A DNA stretch of 56,470 bases. Origin: an uncultured Eubacteriales bacterium (lineage in GTDB: Bacteria > Bacillota > Clostridia > Christensenellales > Aristaeellaceae). The stretch covers positions 1 to 56,470 of the forward strand of contig ONRC01000008.1 of NCBI GenBank assembly GCA_900320085.1, written 5' to 3'. Below the pieces are notes generated by a model. It had not been told where the DNA came from. It ran no database searches and saw only the letters and a program-made list of their open reading frames with translations. Positions 16,313 through 24,432 of this stretch are shown piece by piece; within the stretch, counting starts at the first letter, position 1; the number at the start of each line of letters is the position of its first letter. The position numbers and the translations under genes were made by a program.

Positions 16313-17083
16313 ATGAGCGCCAACGATGAAAAGAAGCTGATCTCCGTTCTGATCGCGGACGACGATCCGGGAATGCGGCTGATTCTGCGCAAGAAAATCC
16401 AGGCCACGGACGGCTTTTTCGTGGCGGGCGAAGCGGTGACCGGCGAGGAAGCCATGGCCCTGTATGAAAAGCTGAATCCCCAGGTGGTTTTTCTGGACGT
16501 GGATATGCCGGAAAAAAACGGTGTGGAATGCGCGCGGCTGATGCAGGACAAAAACCCCGCCTGCATCCTGATCTTCGCCACGGGCCACGAGGAGTACATG
16601 GGCGAAGCCTTCGAGGTCTACGCCTTTGACTACCTGGTGAAGCCCTTCAAGCTGGACCGGCTGGAGCAGACCCTGAGCCGCATCTATGACCGGCTGCACC
16701 GGGTGAAGCAGGAGTCCGCCACGCCGCCCATTCCCGGCCCCTCCAAGGTCGCCGCGGGACGGCTGATGCTGCATCACCGGGAAGGCGTTTCCTTCATCAA
16801 TCTGGACGACATTCTGCTGGTGCAGCGGGAGGACCGGGCCACGGTGATCTATACCGTGAACGATGGCCGCTATGTCCTCAGCGAAACCCTGGGCGACCTG
16901 GAAGCGCGTCTGGACCCGGCGATCTTCTTCCGCTGCCACAAGAGCTACATCATCAACCTGCGCCGCATCCGCAACATCACGCCCTATGGCCGCTGGACGT
17001 ATGTGGTGCAATTGGAGGGAACCGAGCACGACGCCCTCATCACCCACGAAAAATATGAAGAGCTGGAAAAGAGATTCAGCTGA
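16313..17083 (+). CDS. LytTR-family response regulator
   Basis: A 256-residue two-component regulator. The receiver domain (about 10-125) has the acidic pair ADDD (15-18), the phosphoacceptor Asp62 in FLDVDMPEKNG and the conserved lysine in VKPF. The LytTR DNA-binding domain (about 148-255) ends with the typical FFRCHKSYIIN block. Such proteins bind paired direct repeats upstream of targets. No histidine kinase gene is adjacent, so its partner is elsewhere. GGGAG precedes the ATG, and a strong terminator follows. Confidence 0.93.
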   Translation: MSANDEKKLISVLIADDDPGMRLILRKKIQATDGFFVAGEAVTGEEAMALYEKLNPQVVFLDVDMPEKNGVECARLMQDKNPACILIFATGHEEYMGEAFEVYAFDYLVKPFKLDRLEQTLSRIYDRLHRVKQESATPPIPGPSKVAAGRLMLHHREGVSFINLDDILLVQREDRATVIYTVNDGRYVLSETLGDLEARLDPAIFFRCHKSYIINLRRIRNITPYGRWTYVVQLEGTEHDALITHEKYEELEKRFS

Positions 17084-17130
17084 TACCATTCATCTTCTAA
17101 AACGCTAACAGTCACGTTCTGAAGAATAAC

Positions 17131-17174
17131 GATGGGTCGAGGGCCTGTGCGGCCCTCGACCCATCATTTCTTTT
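17131..17174 (+). terminator. Strong intrinsic terminator
   Basis: Perfect 15-bp stem GATGGGTCGAGGGCC / GGCCCTCGACCCATC with loop TGTGC, then ATTTCTTTT. It ends the LytTR transcript. Confidence 0.92.
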
Positions 17175-17199
17175 AGTGATTTATAGTGCCCTTTGCACC

Positions 17200-17658
17200 T
17201 TACAAATCCATCACATACACCTGGCAGGGGTTGGCTTCGTCCCACAGGGTGGGAAACACCTCAAACTCCTGGAAGCCCAGGCTTTGATAGAACAAGTTCG
17301 TGCGGTCGTAATCCTCATAGCAGCCCATTTTCACGGTTTTCACCTGCATGAAGGAATAGCCCTGGGCCGTGGCGATTTCTTTGGCTTTTTGAAATAATTG
17401 CCGGCCGATGCCGTGGCGGTGATAGGGCTGCAAGACGCCCATCACGGCCAGCTCCACCGTGGCCTTGCCCGTTTCCTTCAGGCAAAGAAATCCCAGCGGC
17501 TGGCCGTTCTCCATCGCTGCTACCATCATTTCATCCGCACTGGCCGCGATATACTGATCCCGCGATTCGGGCACGCCGAACCAGTCCGGCAGCGCTTCCA
17601 GGATCGCACGCACGATTGTTTTCTTCTGCTGTTGATTGTCAATGATTTCTATCTTCAT
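17200..17658 (-). CDS. GNAT family N-acetyltransferase
   Basis: A 152-residue GNAT protein. The acetyl-CoA loop is YHRHGIGRQLFQKAKEIA (about residues 79-96), after VELAVMGVL. The C-terminal NLFYQSLGFQEFE is the usual YxxxGF motif. The N-terminal half (PDWFGVPESRDQYI) matches a subgroup often annotated simply as acetyltransferase. The substrate is unknown. The ribosome site is weak. It runs convergently to the LytTR gene, with the terminator between them. Confidence 0.85.
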   Translation of the reverse strand: MKIEIIDNQQQKKTIVRAILEALPDWFGVPESRDQYIAASADEMMVAAMENGQPLGFLCLKETGKATVELAVMGVLQPYHRHGIGRQLFQKAKEIATAQGYSFMQVKTVKMGCYEDYDRTNLFYQSLGFQEFEVFPTLWDEANPCQVYVMDL

Positions 17659-17722
17659 TTTTTAATTAAGGAAAGCCCATAATAAAATGACCTTACCCCC
17701 TATGGCTTTCTCGGAATGGGGT

Positions 17723-17812
17723 GTGGGGGATAGACCTCATCCGGCGCTGCGCGCCACCTTCCCCTACGAGGGGAAGGCAGCTCTTTGGCCTCCAAAGAGC
17801 GGTTTCCCCCAC
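17723..17812. repeat. Hairpin element interrupted by a CCTTCCCC half-element
   Basis: The outer hairpin has a right arm CCAAAGAGCGGTTTCCCCCA and a left arm beginning GTGGGGGA and resuming AGCTCTTTGG. Between these left-arm pieces sits a unit (17735-17777) reading CCTCATCCGGCGCTGCGCGC, then ACCTTCCCCTACGAGGGGAA and GG. The same two elements are combined again at 51405-51490. Confidence 0.75.
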
Positions 17813-17833
17813 AAACAATAAAACCTTATTCGT

Positions 17834-18982
17834 TTACGCCAGCAGCTCCGCGGCCAGGGCTTTCAGCTGTTCCTTGTTGGCTTCGGTCACGGTGGACTTG
17901 ATGGTCACGACAGTGTCAAGGACGGCCACGTCCTTCATCTGTTCCAGATAGGCTTTCATGCCCTTGGCGGCCATGGGCGCCCAGGAGCCGTTTTCGATCA
18001 GGGCGACCTTGCGCTTCTGGAAGGCCTTGGCTTTCAGGTGCAGCAGGAAGTCCTCCATCTTGGGGAAGAAGCCGCCGTCGTAGGTGGAGGCGGCCAGCAC
18101 CAGTTTATCGAACCGGAAGGCTTCGGCCACGGCCAGGGCCATGTCGTCCCGCGCCAGGTCGATGACGGTCACGGTCTCCCCCGCCGCTTTCAGCTGCTCG
18201 GCCAGGAGCTTCGCCGCGCCCGCCGTGTTGCCGTGCAGGGAACCAAAGGCCACCAGCGTGCCTTTTTCCTCCGGTGCGTAGCTGCTCCACACCTGATACT
18301 TGCCCAGATAGAAGCCCAGGTTTTCTTTGAGCGCCGGGCCGTGGAGGGGCAGGATCGTCTGAATGTCCAGCGCGGCGGCTTTTTTCAGCAGCGTGGTCAC
18401 GGGGCCGCCGTACTTGCCCACGATGTTGAAGTAATACCGCCGGGCTTCGGGGAGCCAGTCCTCCTTTTCCGGGTCGCCGAAGGTGCCGAAGGCGTCGGCG
18501 GAGAACAGGACTTTTTCGCTTTCTTCATAGGAAAGCATCACCTCGGGCCAGTGCACCATAGGCGCGGTGATGAATTTCAGGGTGTGGCTGCCCAGGCTCA
18601 GGGTTTCGTTTTCCTTGACACCCTGAGCGCGGGCGGACAGCGACGCGTCCACGAACTGGGGCAGCATGGTCAGGGCCTTTGCGGTCATGATCAGCTTCAT
18701 ATCCGGATACTTGTCGGCCAGGGCCTGGATGCTGCCGCTGTGGTCGGGCTCCAGATGCTGCACCACCAGGTAGTCCGGCATTTTCCCGTTCAGCGCCGCT
18801 TCCACGTTCGCCAGCCATTCCTTCGTTTTCCGGCTGTCCACGGTGTCCATCACCGCGATTTTCTCGTCAAAAATGATATAGGAATTGTAGGACACGCCGG
18901 TGGGCACGGCATATTGGCCCTCGAAAAGATCGATGTCCCGGTCGAATACGCCCACATACACGATGGAATCAGAAATACGCAT
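17834..18982 (-). CDS. FprA-type flavo-diiron protein
   Basis: A 382-residue A-type flavoprotein that reduces O2 to water or NO to N2O, protecting anaerobes. The N-terminal beta-lactamase-like domain carries diiron ligands in HLEPDHSG (H76, E78, D80, H81). The C-terminal flavodoxin domain (about 250-382) has the FMN loop FGSLHGNTAGAA and the second contact STYDGG. ATG 18982 is chosen for GGGAGGAA upstream. A frame from 19039 is longer but lacks a ribosome site. It stands alone, next to an acetyltransferase. A possible minus-10 (TATACT) lies upstream on the minus strand near 19032-19037. Confidence 0.93.
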   Translation of the reverse strand: MRISDSIVYVGVFDRDIDLFEGQYAVPTGVSYNSYIIFDEKIAVMDTVDSRKTKEWLANVEAALNGKMPDYLVVQHLEPDHSGSIQALADKYPDMKLIMTAKALTMLPQFVDASLSARAQGVKENETLSLGSHTLKFITAPMVHWPEVMLSYEESEKVLFSADAFGTFGDPEKEDWLPEARRYYFNIVGKYGGPVTTLLKKAAALDIQTILPLHGPALKENLGFYLGKYQVWSSYAPEEKGTLVAFGSLHGNTAGAAKLLAEQLKAAGETVTVIDLARDDMALAVAEAFRFDKLVLAASTYDGGFFPKMEDFLLHLKAKAFQKRKVALIENGSWAPMAAKGMKAYLEQMKDVAVLDTVVTIKSTVTEANKEQLKALAAELLA

Positions 18983-19171
18983 GAATGTTCCTCCCTCATT
19001 GTCATTGGTTCGTTTGAACAAGCAAACGCAGTATACCATATTTTTTTCGGAAAATGAAGGGCTTAAAGCAAAATCCGATCCAGAAAAAGCAAAAAACGGT
19101 TTCCCGCTCCCTGTTCTTTTTCACTGAAACCTGTTATAATGGGAAGGAACAACACCGAGGAGGGAAACAGA

Positions 19172-20371
19172 ATGAAACGTTTATTCGCTGTCGCTTTGGC
19201 GCTGGCGCTGCTGTGCGCCGCTGTGCCCGTTTTCGCGGAGGAGGAAATGGAACCGATGTATACCCTGACCGCTCCCTACGGCTTCAAGCTGGGCGCCAGC
19301 CTGTCCTTTGACCAGCTGCGCAACCAGAAATACCTGAACCTGGTGAAGGCCCACTTCAACTCCATCACCACCACCAACGAAATGAAGGCCTATTCCCTGC
19401 TGGACCAGAAGGCCACCCTGGCCCGCACCGACGGGATGCCCGCCATGAACTACTGGGCGGCGGACCAGATGGTGCAGTGGGCGAAGGACAACGGCATCGG
19501 CGTGCGCGGCCACGTGCTGGTGTGGGACGCCTATATGACCGACTGGTATTTCCACGAGGACTACGACAGCAAAAAGCCCATCGCCGACAAAGAAACCATC
19601 AAGGCCCGCACGGAATACTACATCACCGAAGTGGTGAAGCACTTTGAGGAAAAGTTCCCCGGCGTGGTGTACTGCTGGGACGTGGTGAACGAAGCCGTGG
19701 CCGACGGCCCCAATGAATACGCCGCGAGCGACCCCCGGCATCTGCGCACCATGCGCAGCGGCGCGGTGAACAGCTTCCGGGAGTACATGGGCGACGATTA
19801 CGTGAGCCTGGCCTTCCTCTACGCCCGCAACGCGGTGGAAGCCCTGGGCGCGGACATCAAGCTGTATTACAACGACTATAACGCCTACTTTGCCGACAAG
19901 GCCCAGGCCATCCGCACGCTGATCCAGGAGGTGAATACCTCCGCGCTGGACGAAAACGGCAACCCCCGCAAGCTGTGCGACGGCATCGGCATGCAGGGCT
20001 ACATCGGCGGCTACGGCACCCAGGACGGCTGCCTGGTGGACAGCCACCTGGACATGATCCGCGACGCGATCTTAGGCTACAACGCCGACGGGCTGGACGT
20101 GCAGATCACCGAAATGGCCGTGCGCAACTTTGACCTCAATCAGGCCGACAAGCACGCGGAATTTTACGCCAAGCTGTTTAAGGTGTTTATGGATTTGAAC
20201 GGAGAGAACGGCAACCCGCTGAACGCCGTCACCATCTGGGGCCTCACCGACACCAACGCGCCCAAGGGCAACTATGTCTATAACCTCAACAGCCCCTACG
20301 GCGGACTGGTGGACTTGAAGCTGGAATATAAGGATGCGTTCTATAAAGTCTATGAGGCGCTGAAACAGTAA
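19172..20371 (+). CDS. Secreted GH10 endo-beta-1,4-xylanase
   Basis: Cleaves the xylan backbone outside the cell. It has 399 residues. The signal peptide is MKRLFAVALALALLCAAVPV followed by FA, with cleavage likely after FAE or near residue 22. A single GH10 barrel makes up the rest, with no carbohydrate-binding module or anchor. The acid/base is Glu174 in WDVVNEA and the nucleophile Glu314 in QITEM. The substrate strand GHVLVW is at 113-118. A TATAAT lies at 19135-19140, about 32 bases before the ATG, and GAGGAGGG is the ribosome site. It pairs functionally with the GH67 enzyme at 25512. Confidence 0.94.
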   Translation: MKRLFAVALALALLCAAVPVFAEEEMEPMYTLTAPYGFKLGASLSFDQLRNQKYLNLVKAHFNSITTTNEMKAYSLLDQKATLARTDGMPAMNYWAADQMVQWAKDNGIGVRGHVLVWDAYMTDWYFHEDYDSKKPIADKETIKARTEYYITEVVKHFEEKFPGVVYCWDVVNEAVADGPNEYAASDPRHLRTMRSGAVNSFREYMGDDYVSLAFLYARNAVEALGADIKLYYNDYNAYFADKAQAIRTLIQEVNTSALDENGNPRKLCDGIGMQGYIGGYGTQDGCLVDSHLDMIRDAILGYNADGLDVQITEMAVRNFDLNQADKHAEFYAKLFKVFMDLNGENGNPLNAVTIWGLTDTNAPKGNYVYNLNSPYGGLVDLKLEYKDAFYKVYEALKQ

Positions 20372-20741
20372 CGCCGAAATTGCCGAGAGCAATAATTGAA
20401 AGGACACTTTAAGTTACAAACACTATCAAGCTAAAGGAGACCAACCCAAAGCCTTCCCCTTGAGGGGAAGGTGTCAGGCGCGGAACCAAGAAGGTAAGCG
20501 TACGAGAGAAAATTCGCGCCTGACGGATGAGGTGATGATGGACTTCAACCAGTTCACTTGAAGGAAGATAAGCAAATCACCTCATCCGAGCCGCGCGTAT
20601 TTTCTTGATACCTTTCATCAACTTGATTTCGCGCGGCCCACCTTCCCCTCAAGGGGAAGGCTTTTGGATGGTTGCCAGTTTCCTAATCCTTTCATAGCTT
20701 AAAGCGCCTGATAAACCGAATGAGAAGAAGGAGCAACCGCC
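20372..20741. other. 370-bp gap holding a bipartite repeat
   Basis: No gene is supported. The repeat at 20452-20660 takes up most of it. Downstream, TTGCCA and TAGCTT 17 bp apart (about 20672-20700) might be a weak promoter for dut. Confidence 0.4.
20452..20660. repeat. Bipartite CCTTCCCC...GGGGAAGG element
   Basis: Third two-armed copy, oriented as at 11709. The left arm has the TCAGGCGCG/CGCGCCTGA hairpin and the right arm GCCGCGCG/CGCGCGGC. The outer ends are CCTTCCCCTTGAGGGGAAGG and CCTTCCCCTCAAGGGGAAGG, which are exact complements. The central 43 bp differ from the other copies. Confidence 0.85.
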
Positions 20742-21167
20742 TTGACCATCCAAGTGCGTTATCACGCGGACATCATCCCGCTGGAAAAGCTGCCGCAGGG
20801 GGACTGGATTGACCTGCGGGCCGCGGAAACGGTGGAGATGAAAGCGGGAGAATACCGGCTGATCCCCCTGGGCGTTTCCATGAAGCTGCCTCAGGGCTAC
20901 GAAGCCCACGTGGCCCCGCGCTCGTCCACGTTCAAAAAGTGGGGCATCCTGATGACCAACAGCGTGGGCGTGATCGACGAAAGCTACTGCGGGGACAACG
21001 ACCTGTGGTACTTTTCCGCCGTGGCCCTGCGGGACACCCGCATCGAAAAGAACGACCGCATCTGCCAGTTCCGCATCATGAAAAAAATGCCCGATGTGGA
21101 GCTGGAAACGGTGGAATTCCTCACGGATCCCGACCGCGGCGGCATCGGCTCCACAGGAGAAAAGTAA
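20742..21167 (+). CDS. dut: dUTP diphosphatase
   Basis: Trimeric dUTPase that hydrolyses dUTP to dUMP and keeps uracil out of DNA. In 141 residues all five motifs appear in order: [29 protein letters not shown] and the C-terminal RGGIGSTG. The start is TTG at 20742, 8 bases after GAAGGAG. No in-frame ATG upstream is plausible, and the protein would lose motif 1 with later starts. The kinase gene begins one base after its stop, so the two are translationally coupled. Confidence 0.93.
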   Translation: MTIQVRYHADIIPLEKLPQGDWIDLRAAETVEMKAGEYRLIPLGVSMKLPQGYEAHVAPRSSTFKKWGILMTNSVGVIDESYCGDNDLWYFSAVALRDTRIEKNDRICQFRIMKKMPDVELETVEFLTDPDRGGIGSTGEK

Positions 21168-21168
21168 G

Positions 21169-21960
21169 ATGAATTTTGATTGTATTCCCGCCTCCATCCG
21201 CAGGCAGATCGACGGCCTGCCCTATACCGTGAACGATACCGGCATGTCGGGCTCCAGCGTGCTGGTGTTTCCCGACGCCGTGCTGAAAATCGGCCCGCAG
21301 AGTGTGCTGACCGAGGGGATGCTGAAGGTGCTGCGCTGGCTGGAGGGCAGGCTGCCCGCACCGCGGGTGCTGGGTTTTGAACAGGACGCGGAAACGGAGT
21401 ACCTGCTCATGACCCGGGTGCCAGGCAAAATGGCGTGCGACAAAAGCTACCTGAACCAGCCCGATCTGCTGTTAAAGCTGCTGGCGGAAGCGATCCATAT
21501 GCTGTGGCAGACGGACATCACCGACTGCCCGCAGAGCCGTTCTTTGGATGGGGAGCTGGCCCACGCCCGGCATAGCCTGGAGCACGGGCTGGTGGACTTT
21601 TCTCAGTGCGAACCGGAGACCTTCGGCCCCGGCGGGTTTGAAAACCCCGAGGCCCTGCTAAGCTGGCTGGAAAACAACAAGCCGCCCCTGGAGCCCGCCT
21701 TTTCCCATGGGGACTGCTGCCTGCCCAATATCTTCTTTGACGGTGGCCAGGTGAGCGGCTTTATTGACCTGGGCGATTCCGGCGTCGCCGACAAATGGCG
21801 GGATTTGGCCCTGTGCTACCGCAGTCTGAAACACAACACCGACGGTTTTTATGGGTTCAAGATCCCCGGCTTCCAGCCCGAAAGGCTGTTCGATGAACTG
21901 GGTATCACCCCCGATTGGGACAAGCTGCGCTATTATATCCTGCTGGACGAGTTTTTCTGA
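21169..21960 (+). CDS. Aminoglycoside 3'-phosphotransferase-like kinase
   Basis: A 263-residue protein, almost exactly the size of APH(3')-IIIa (264). Landmarks line up: GMSGSSV and the ATP lysine K40 in VLKIG; LRWLEGRLPAPRVLGFE; the catalytic block SHGDCCLPNIF with H180, D182 and N187; GFIDLGDSGVADKW with metal ligand D200; and a C-terminus YYILLDEFF nearly identical to the enzyme's YYILLDELF. In the family this phosphorylates the 3'-OH of kanamycin and neomycin. Whether this one confers resistance is inferred. Its base composition resembles its neighbours, it sits inside a housekeeping dut unit, and no mobile gene is adjacent, so it looks resident. AGGAG precedes ATG 21169. Confidence 0.85.
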   Translation: MNFDCIPASIRRQIDGLPYTVNDTGMSGSSVLVFPDAVLKIGPQSVLTEGMLKVLRWLEGRLPAPRVLGFEQDAETEYLLMTRVPGKMACDKSYLNQPDLLLKLLAEAIHMLWQTDITDCPQSRSLDGELAHARHSLEHGLVDFSQCEPETFGPGGFENPEALLSWLENNKPPLEPAFSHGDCCLPNIFFDGGQVSGFIDLGDSGVADKWRDLALCYRSLKHNTDGFYGFKIPGFQPERLFDELGITPDWDKLRYYILLDEFF

Positions 21961-21963
21961 GGC

Positions 21964-21992
21964 TTGCGCATTTGCCCAATATGGTATATAAT
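21964..21992 (+). promoter_or_regulatory. Sigma-A promoter of deoD
   Basis: TTGCGC (21964-21969) and TATAAT (21987-21992) are 17 bp apart. The start would fall near 21999, leaving a very short leader before the ribosome site at 22001-22006. Confidence 0.65.
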
Positions 21993-22013
21993 CGGCCAAA
22001 AGGAGGAATGAGA

Positions 22014-22718
22014 ATGGCTACTTTGCATAACGGCGCGCAGCCCGGCGATTTCGCCCCCACCGTGCTCATGCCCGGCGACCCGCTTCGCTCCAAGTTCATT
22101 GCCGACAATTATCTGGAAAACGCCAAGCTGGTCAACAACGTCCGCGGCGTGCAAGGCTACACCGGCGAATACAAGGGCAAGCGTGTGTCCGTGATGGCCT
22201 CCGGCATGGGCATGCCCTCCATCGGCATTTATTCCTATGAGCTGTACAACTTCCTGGGCGTGGAGAACATTATCCGCGTGGGCTCCGCCGGGATGATCAG
22301 CCCGAAGCTGAAAATCCGCTCCATCGTGGCGGGCATGAGCGCCTACACCAATTCCAACTACGGCGCGCAGTTCGGCTTCCACGGAAACTTAGGCCCCTGC
22401 TGCTCCTACGAGCTGCTGGAAAAGGCCGTGGCCGCCGGGCGGAAGATGGGCCATGAAATCGTGGTCGGCCCGGTGTATTCCACCGACACGTTCTACGACG
22501 CCTCCGTCATCAAGCCCGCCACCGTCCTCAAGGACCTGGGCGTGCTGTGCATCGAGATGGAAGCCTACGCCCTGTACCTGAACGCCGCGCGGGCGGGGAA
22601 GAACGCCCTGTCGCTGCTGACGATCTCCGACAACGTGTTCACCGGCGAATCCTTAAGTCCCCAGGAGGTGCGCGAAACCTTCACCCAGATGATGGAAATC
22701 GCGCTGGAAATTGCGTGA
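22014..22718 (+). CDS. deoD: Purine-nucleoside phosphorylase, DeoD type
   Basis: Phosphorolysis of purine (deoxy)nucleosides to base and (deoxy)ribose 1-phosphate. It has 234 residues, as expected for the hexameric class. Motifs are MPGDPLRSKFIA (phosphate), MASGMGMPSIGIYSYEL, IRVGSAG, the EMEAYALY nucleoside-binding strand and LTISDN with the catalytic aspartate. Two ATGs are possible. 22014 is preferred because it is 7 bases from AGGAGG, while 22008 is only 1 base away. The stop overlaps the start of the DUF523 gene. Confidence 0.96.
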   Translation: MATLHNGAQPGDFAPTVLMPGDPLRSKFIADNYLENAKLVNNVRGVQGYTGEYKGKRVSVMASGMGMPSIGIYSYELYNFLGVENIIRVGSAGMISPKLKIRSIVAGMSAYTNSNYGAQFGFHGNLGPCCSYELLEKAVAAGRKMGHEIVVGPVYSTDTFYDASVIKPATVLKDLGVLCIEMEAYALYLNAARAGKNALSLLTISDNVFTGESLSPQEVRETFTQMMEIALEIA

Positions 22719-23137
22719 GAATTTTGATCAGCGCCTGCCTGCTGGGCGTCCGCTGCCGGTATGACGGGCAAAGCAAGGCATGCCCGGCGGCGCTGGAACT
22801 GCTGAAAGATCATGCGCTGATTCCCGTCTGCCCCGAGCAGCTGGGTGGCCTGCCCACCCCGCGCCTGCCCGCCGAAATCCAAGGAAACAAGGTGATCAAC
22901 CGGGATGGCGTGGACGTGACGGCGCCATACCAAAAAGGCGCGGAGGAAGCCGCGCGGCTGTATCAGCTTTTTCATTGCGACTGCGCCATCCTCAAAGCCC
23001 GCAGCCCCTCCTGCGGGTGCGGACAGGTATATGACGGCAGCTTTTTCGGTACGCTTGTTCCCGGCGACGGCATCACCGCGCAGGCGCTCAAGCGCCTCGG
23101 CGTCCGCGTCCTAACAGAAGAAACGCTGGATTTTTAA
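22715..23137 (+). CDS. DUF523 family protein
   Basis: A 140-residue cysteine-rich protein of the DUF523 family. Conserved blocks are ISACLLGVRCRYDG at the N-terminus, CPEQLGGLPTPR with the second cysteine group, and ILKARSPSCGCGQVYDG. The cysteines suggest metal or iron-sulfur binding, but the function is not established. It starts with GTG overlapping the deoD stop (GTGA), so it is translated by coupling. A terminator follows. Confidence 0.88.
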   Translation: MRILISACLLGVRCRYDGQSKACPAALELLKDHALIPVCPEQLGGLPTPRLPAEIQGNKVINRDGVDVTAPYQKGAEEAARLYQLFHCDCAILKARSPSCGCGQVYDGSFFGTLVPGDGITAQALKRLGVRVLTEETLDF

Positions 23138-23147
23138 TCAAACAGAA

Positions 23148-23188
23148 CAATCGCCCCGGCGAAGATAACGCCGCGGCGATTGTTTTTT
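23148..23188. terminator. Terminator between convergent genes
   Basis: CAATCGCC-C-CGGCG / CGCCG-C-GGCGATTG with a 7-base loop, followed on the plus strand by TTTTTT. The opposing signal peptidase gene ends inside the T run (stop at 23187-23189). Confidence 0.85.
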
Positions 23189-23729
23189 ATTTCACGATCT
23201 GGATTCTGTTCGGCGGCCAGAGCACCGCTTTTACGTGGCCCTGGAGCATTCTTTCCGGGATCGGGCCCACATCGGCGGCGCGGCTGTCATGGGAGGATAG
23301 GCGGTTGTCGCCGATGACAAAACACTCCTTCTTCCCCAGCCTGCGCGGCCCATAATCGCGGGGCGGGCTGGCCATGCGCGGCGGGTCGGAAACGGGCGAA
23401 TCATTGACCAGCAGCTGCCCTTCCCGAATCTCCACCAGGTCGCCGGGCAGAGCTACCAGGCGCTTGACAAACAGGGTATGCCAGGTGAGCGAAAACGCGG
23501 CGTTGATTTCCAGCGTCCCGGTCACGCGCCGGGGATAGCGGCAGATGACCACCTCTCCCCTTCGATAGGTACCCGACCGGATACAAAACAGCAAATCGCC
23601 GTTTTTCAGCGTGTGCTCCATACTGCCGCCCTTCACCCGCACCAGCTGAAACAGGAAGCGGGTGATCAATCCGGCCAGCGCAGCGGCCAGCAGGATGGAA
23701 GCGGCGATATGCCAAACAGCCTGCGGCAC
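23187..23729 (-). CDS. lepB: Signal peptidase I, short paralogue
   Basis: Membrane-bound serine protease that removes signal peptides. It has 180 residues and one transmembrane segment (about 8-28), close to the N-terminus. The catalytic Ser36 is in GGSMEHTL and Lys89 in FVKRLVALPGD. The GDNRLSSHDSRAADVGPI box lies near the C-terminus. Unlike its two neighbours it lacks the basic cytoplasmic N-terminal region of about 40 residues. The start is GTG, one base after the upstream gene's stop codon. It is the last gene in a run of three paralogues. Confidence 0.93.
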   Translation of the reverse strand: MPQAVWHIAASILLAAALAGLITRFLFQLVRVKGGSMEHTLKNGDLLFCIRSGTYRRGEVVICRYPRRVTGTLEINAAFSLTWHTLFVKRLVALPGDLVEIREGQLLVNDSPVSDPPRMASPPRDYGPRRLGKKECFVIGDNRLSSHDSRAADVGPIPERMLQGHVKAVLWPPNRIQIVK

Positions 23730-23730
23730 G

Positions 23731-24414
23731 TTATTTCACCGCGCGCGCATTGCCAAACGGCAGGATGACCCGCGTGACCTTGCCCACAATATCGTTTCTG
23801 GAGATCGGCCCCACATCGCTGGCCCGGCTGTCATGGGACCAGAGGCGGTTATCGCCGACGACGAAGTATTCATCCTCGCCCAGGTGAATCAGCTCATAAT
23901 CCGAAGGCACGCTTCCCATGTTCACAGGGTCTTCCACCAGTTCGCCGTTCACATACAGGTGGCCGCCGGAGATTTGCAGGTAGTCCCCCGGCACGCCCAC
24001 AACGCGCTTGACGAAAATCGTGGAAAAGTCCAGCCGGATGGAGGCGCTGAAATTGATCGGACCCACTCCGCCTTCATTCACGCGGCCGGGATAATGGCAG
24101 ATGACCACGTCGTTGCGCTGGGGATTCTGCGTCCAGTAGGGTGTTTTCATGGCCAGCACGATCTCGCCGTCCTGCAGGGTGTTGCACATGCTCTGGCCGT
24201 CCACCCGCACAGGCTCCACGATAAACATGCGGACCAGCATGGCGATGAGCACCGCCTCAATGATGACCGCCACCCAGCCCCAGATCTTCTGGGGGAGGGT
24301 CTTTTGTTTTTCCTTTTCCTTGGCAATGGCCGCCCGTTTTTTATGCCATGCCCAATAGCGGGCGAAGATATTCCGGTTCTGATCGCCGGGCTTGTTTTCC
24401 GTCTGCATCTTCAA
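23731..24414 (-). CDS. lepB: Signal peptidase I
   Basis: A 227-residue type I signal peptidase. A basic cytoplasmic region (about 1-45, KKRAAIAKEKEKQK) precedes one transmembrane segment (about 47-66). The catalytic Ser75 is in GQSMCNTL and Lys136 in FVKRVVGVPGD. The GDNR..S.DSRASDVGPI box is near residue 190. It is very similar to the gene just upstream over its whole length, so the pair probably arose by tandem duplication. AAGGAAG precedes the ATG. Confidence 0.94.
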   Translation of the reverse strand: MKMQTENKPGDQNRNIFARYWAWHKKRAAIAKEKEKQKTLPQKIWGWVAVIIEAVLIAMLVRMFIVEPVRVDGQSMCNTLQDGEIVLAMKTPYWTQNPQRNDVVICHYPGRVNEGGVGPINFSASIRLDFSTIFVKRVVGVPGDYLQISGGHLYVNGELVEDPVNMGSVPSDYELIHLGEDEYFVVGDNRLWSHDSRASDVGPISRNDIVGKVTRVILPFGNARAVK

Positions 24415-24432
24415 AAACGCTTCCTTTTCTGA

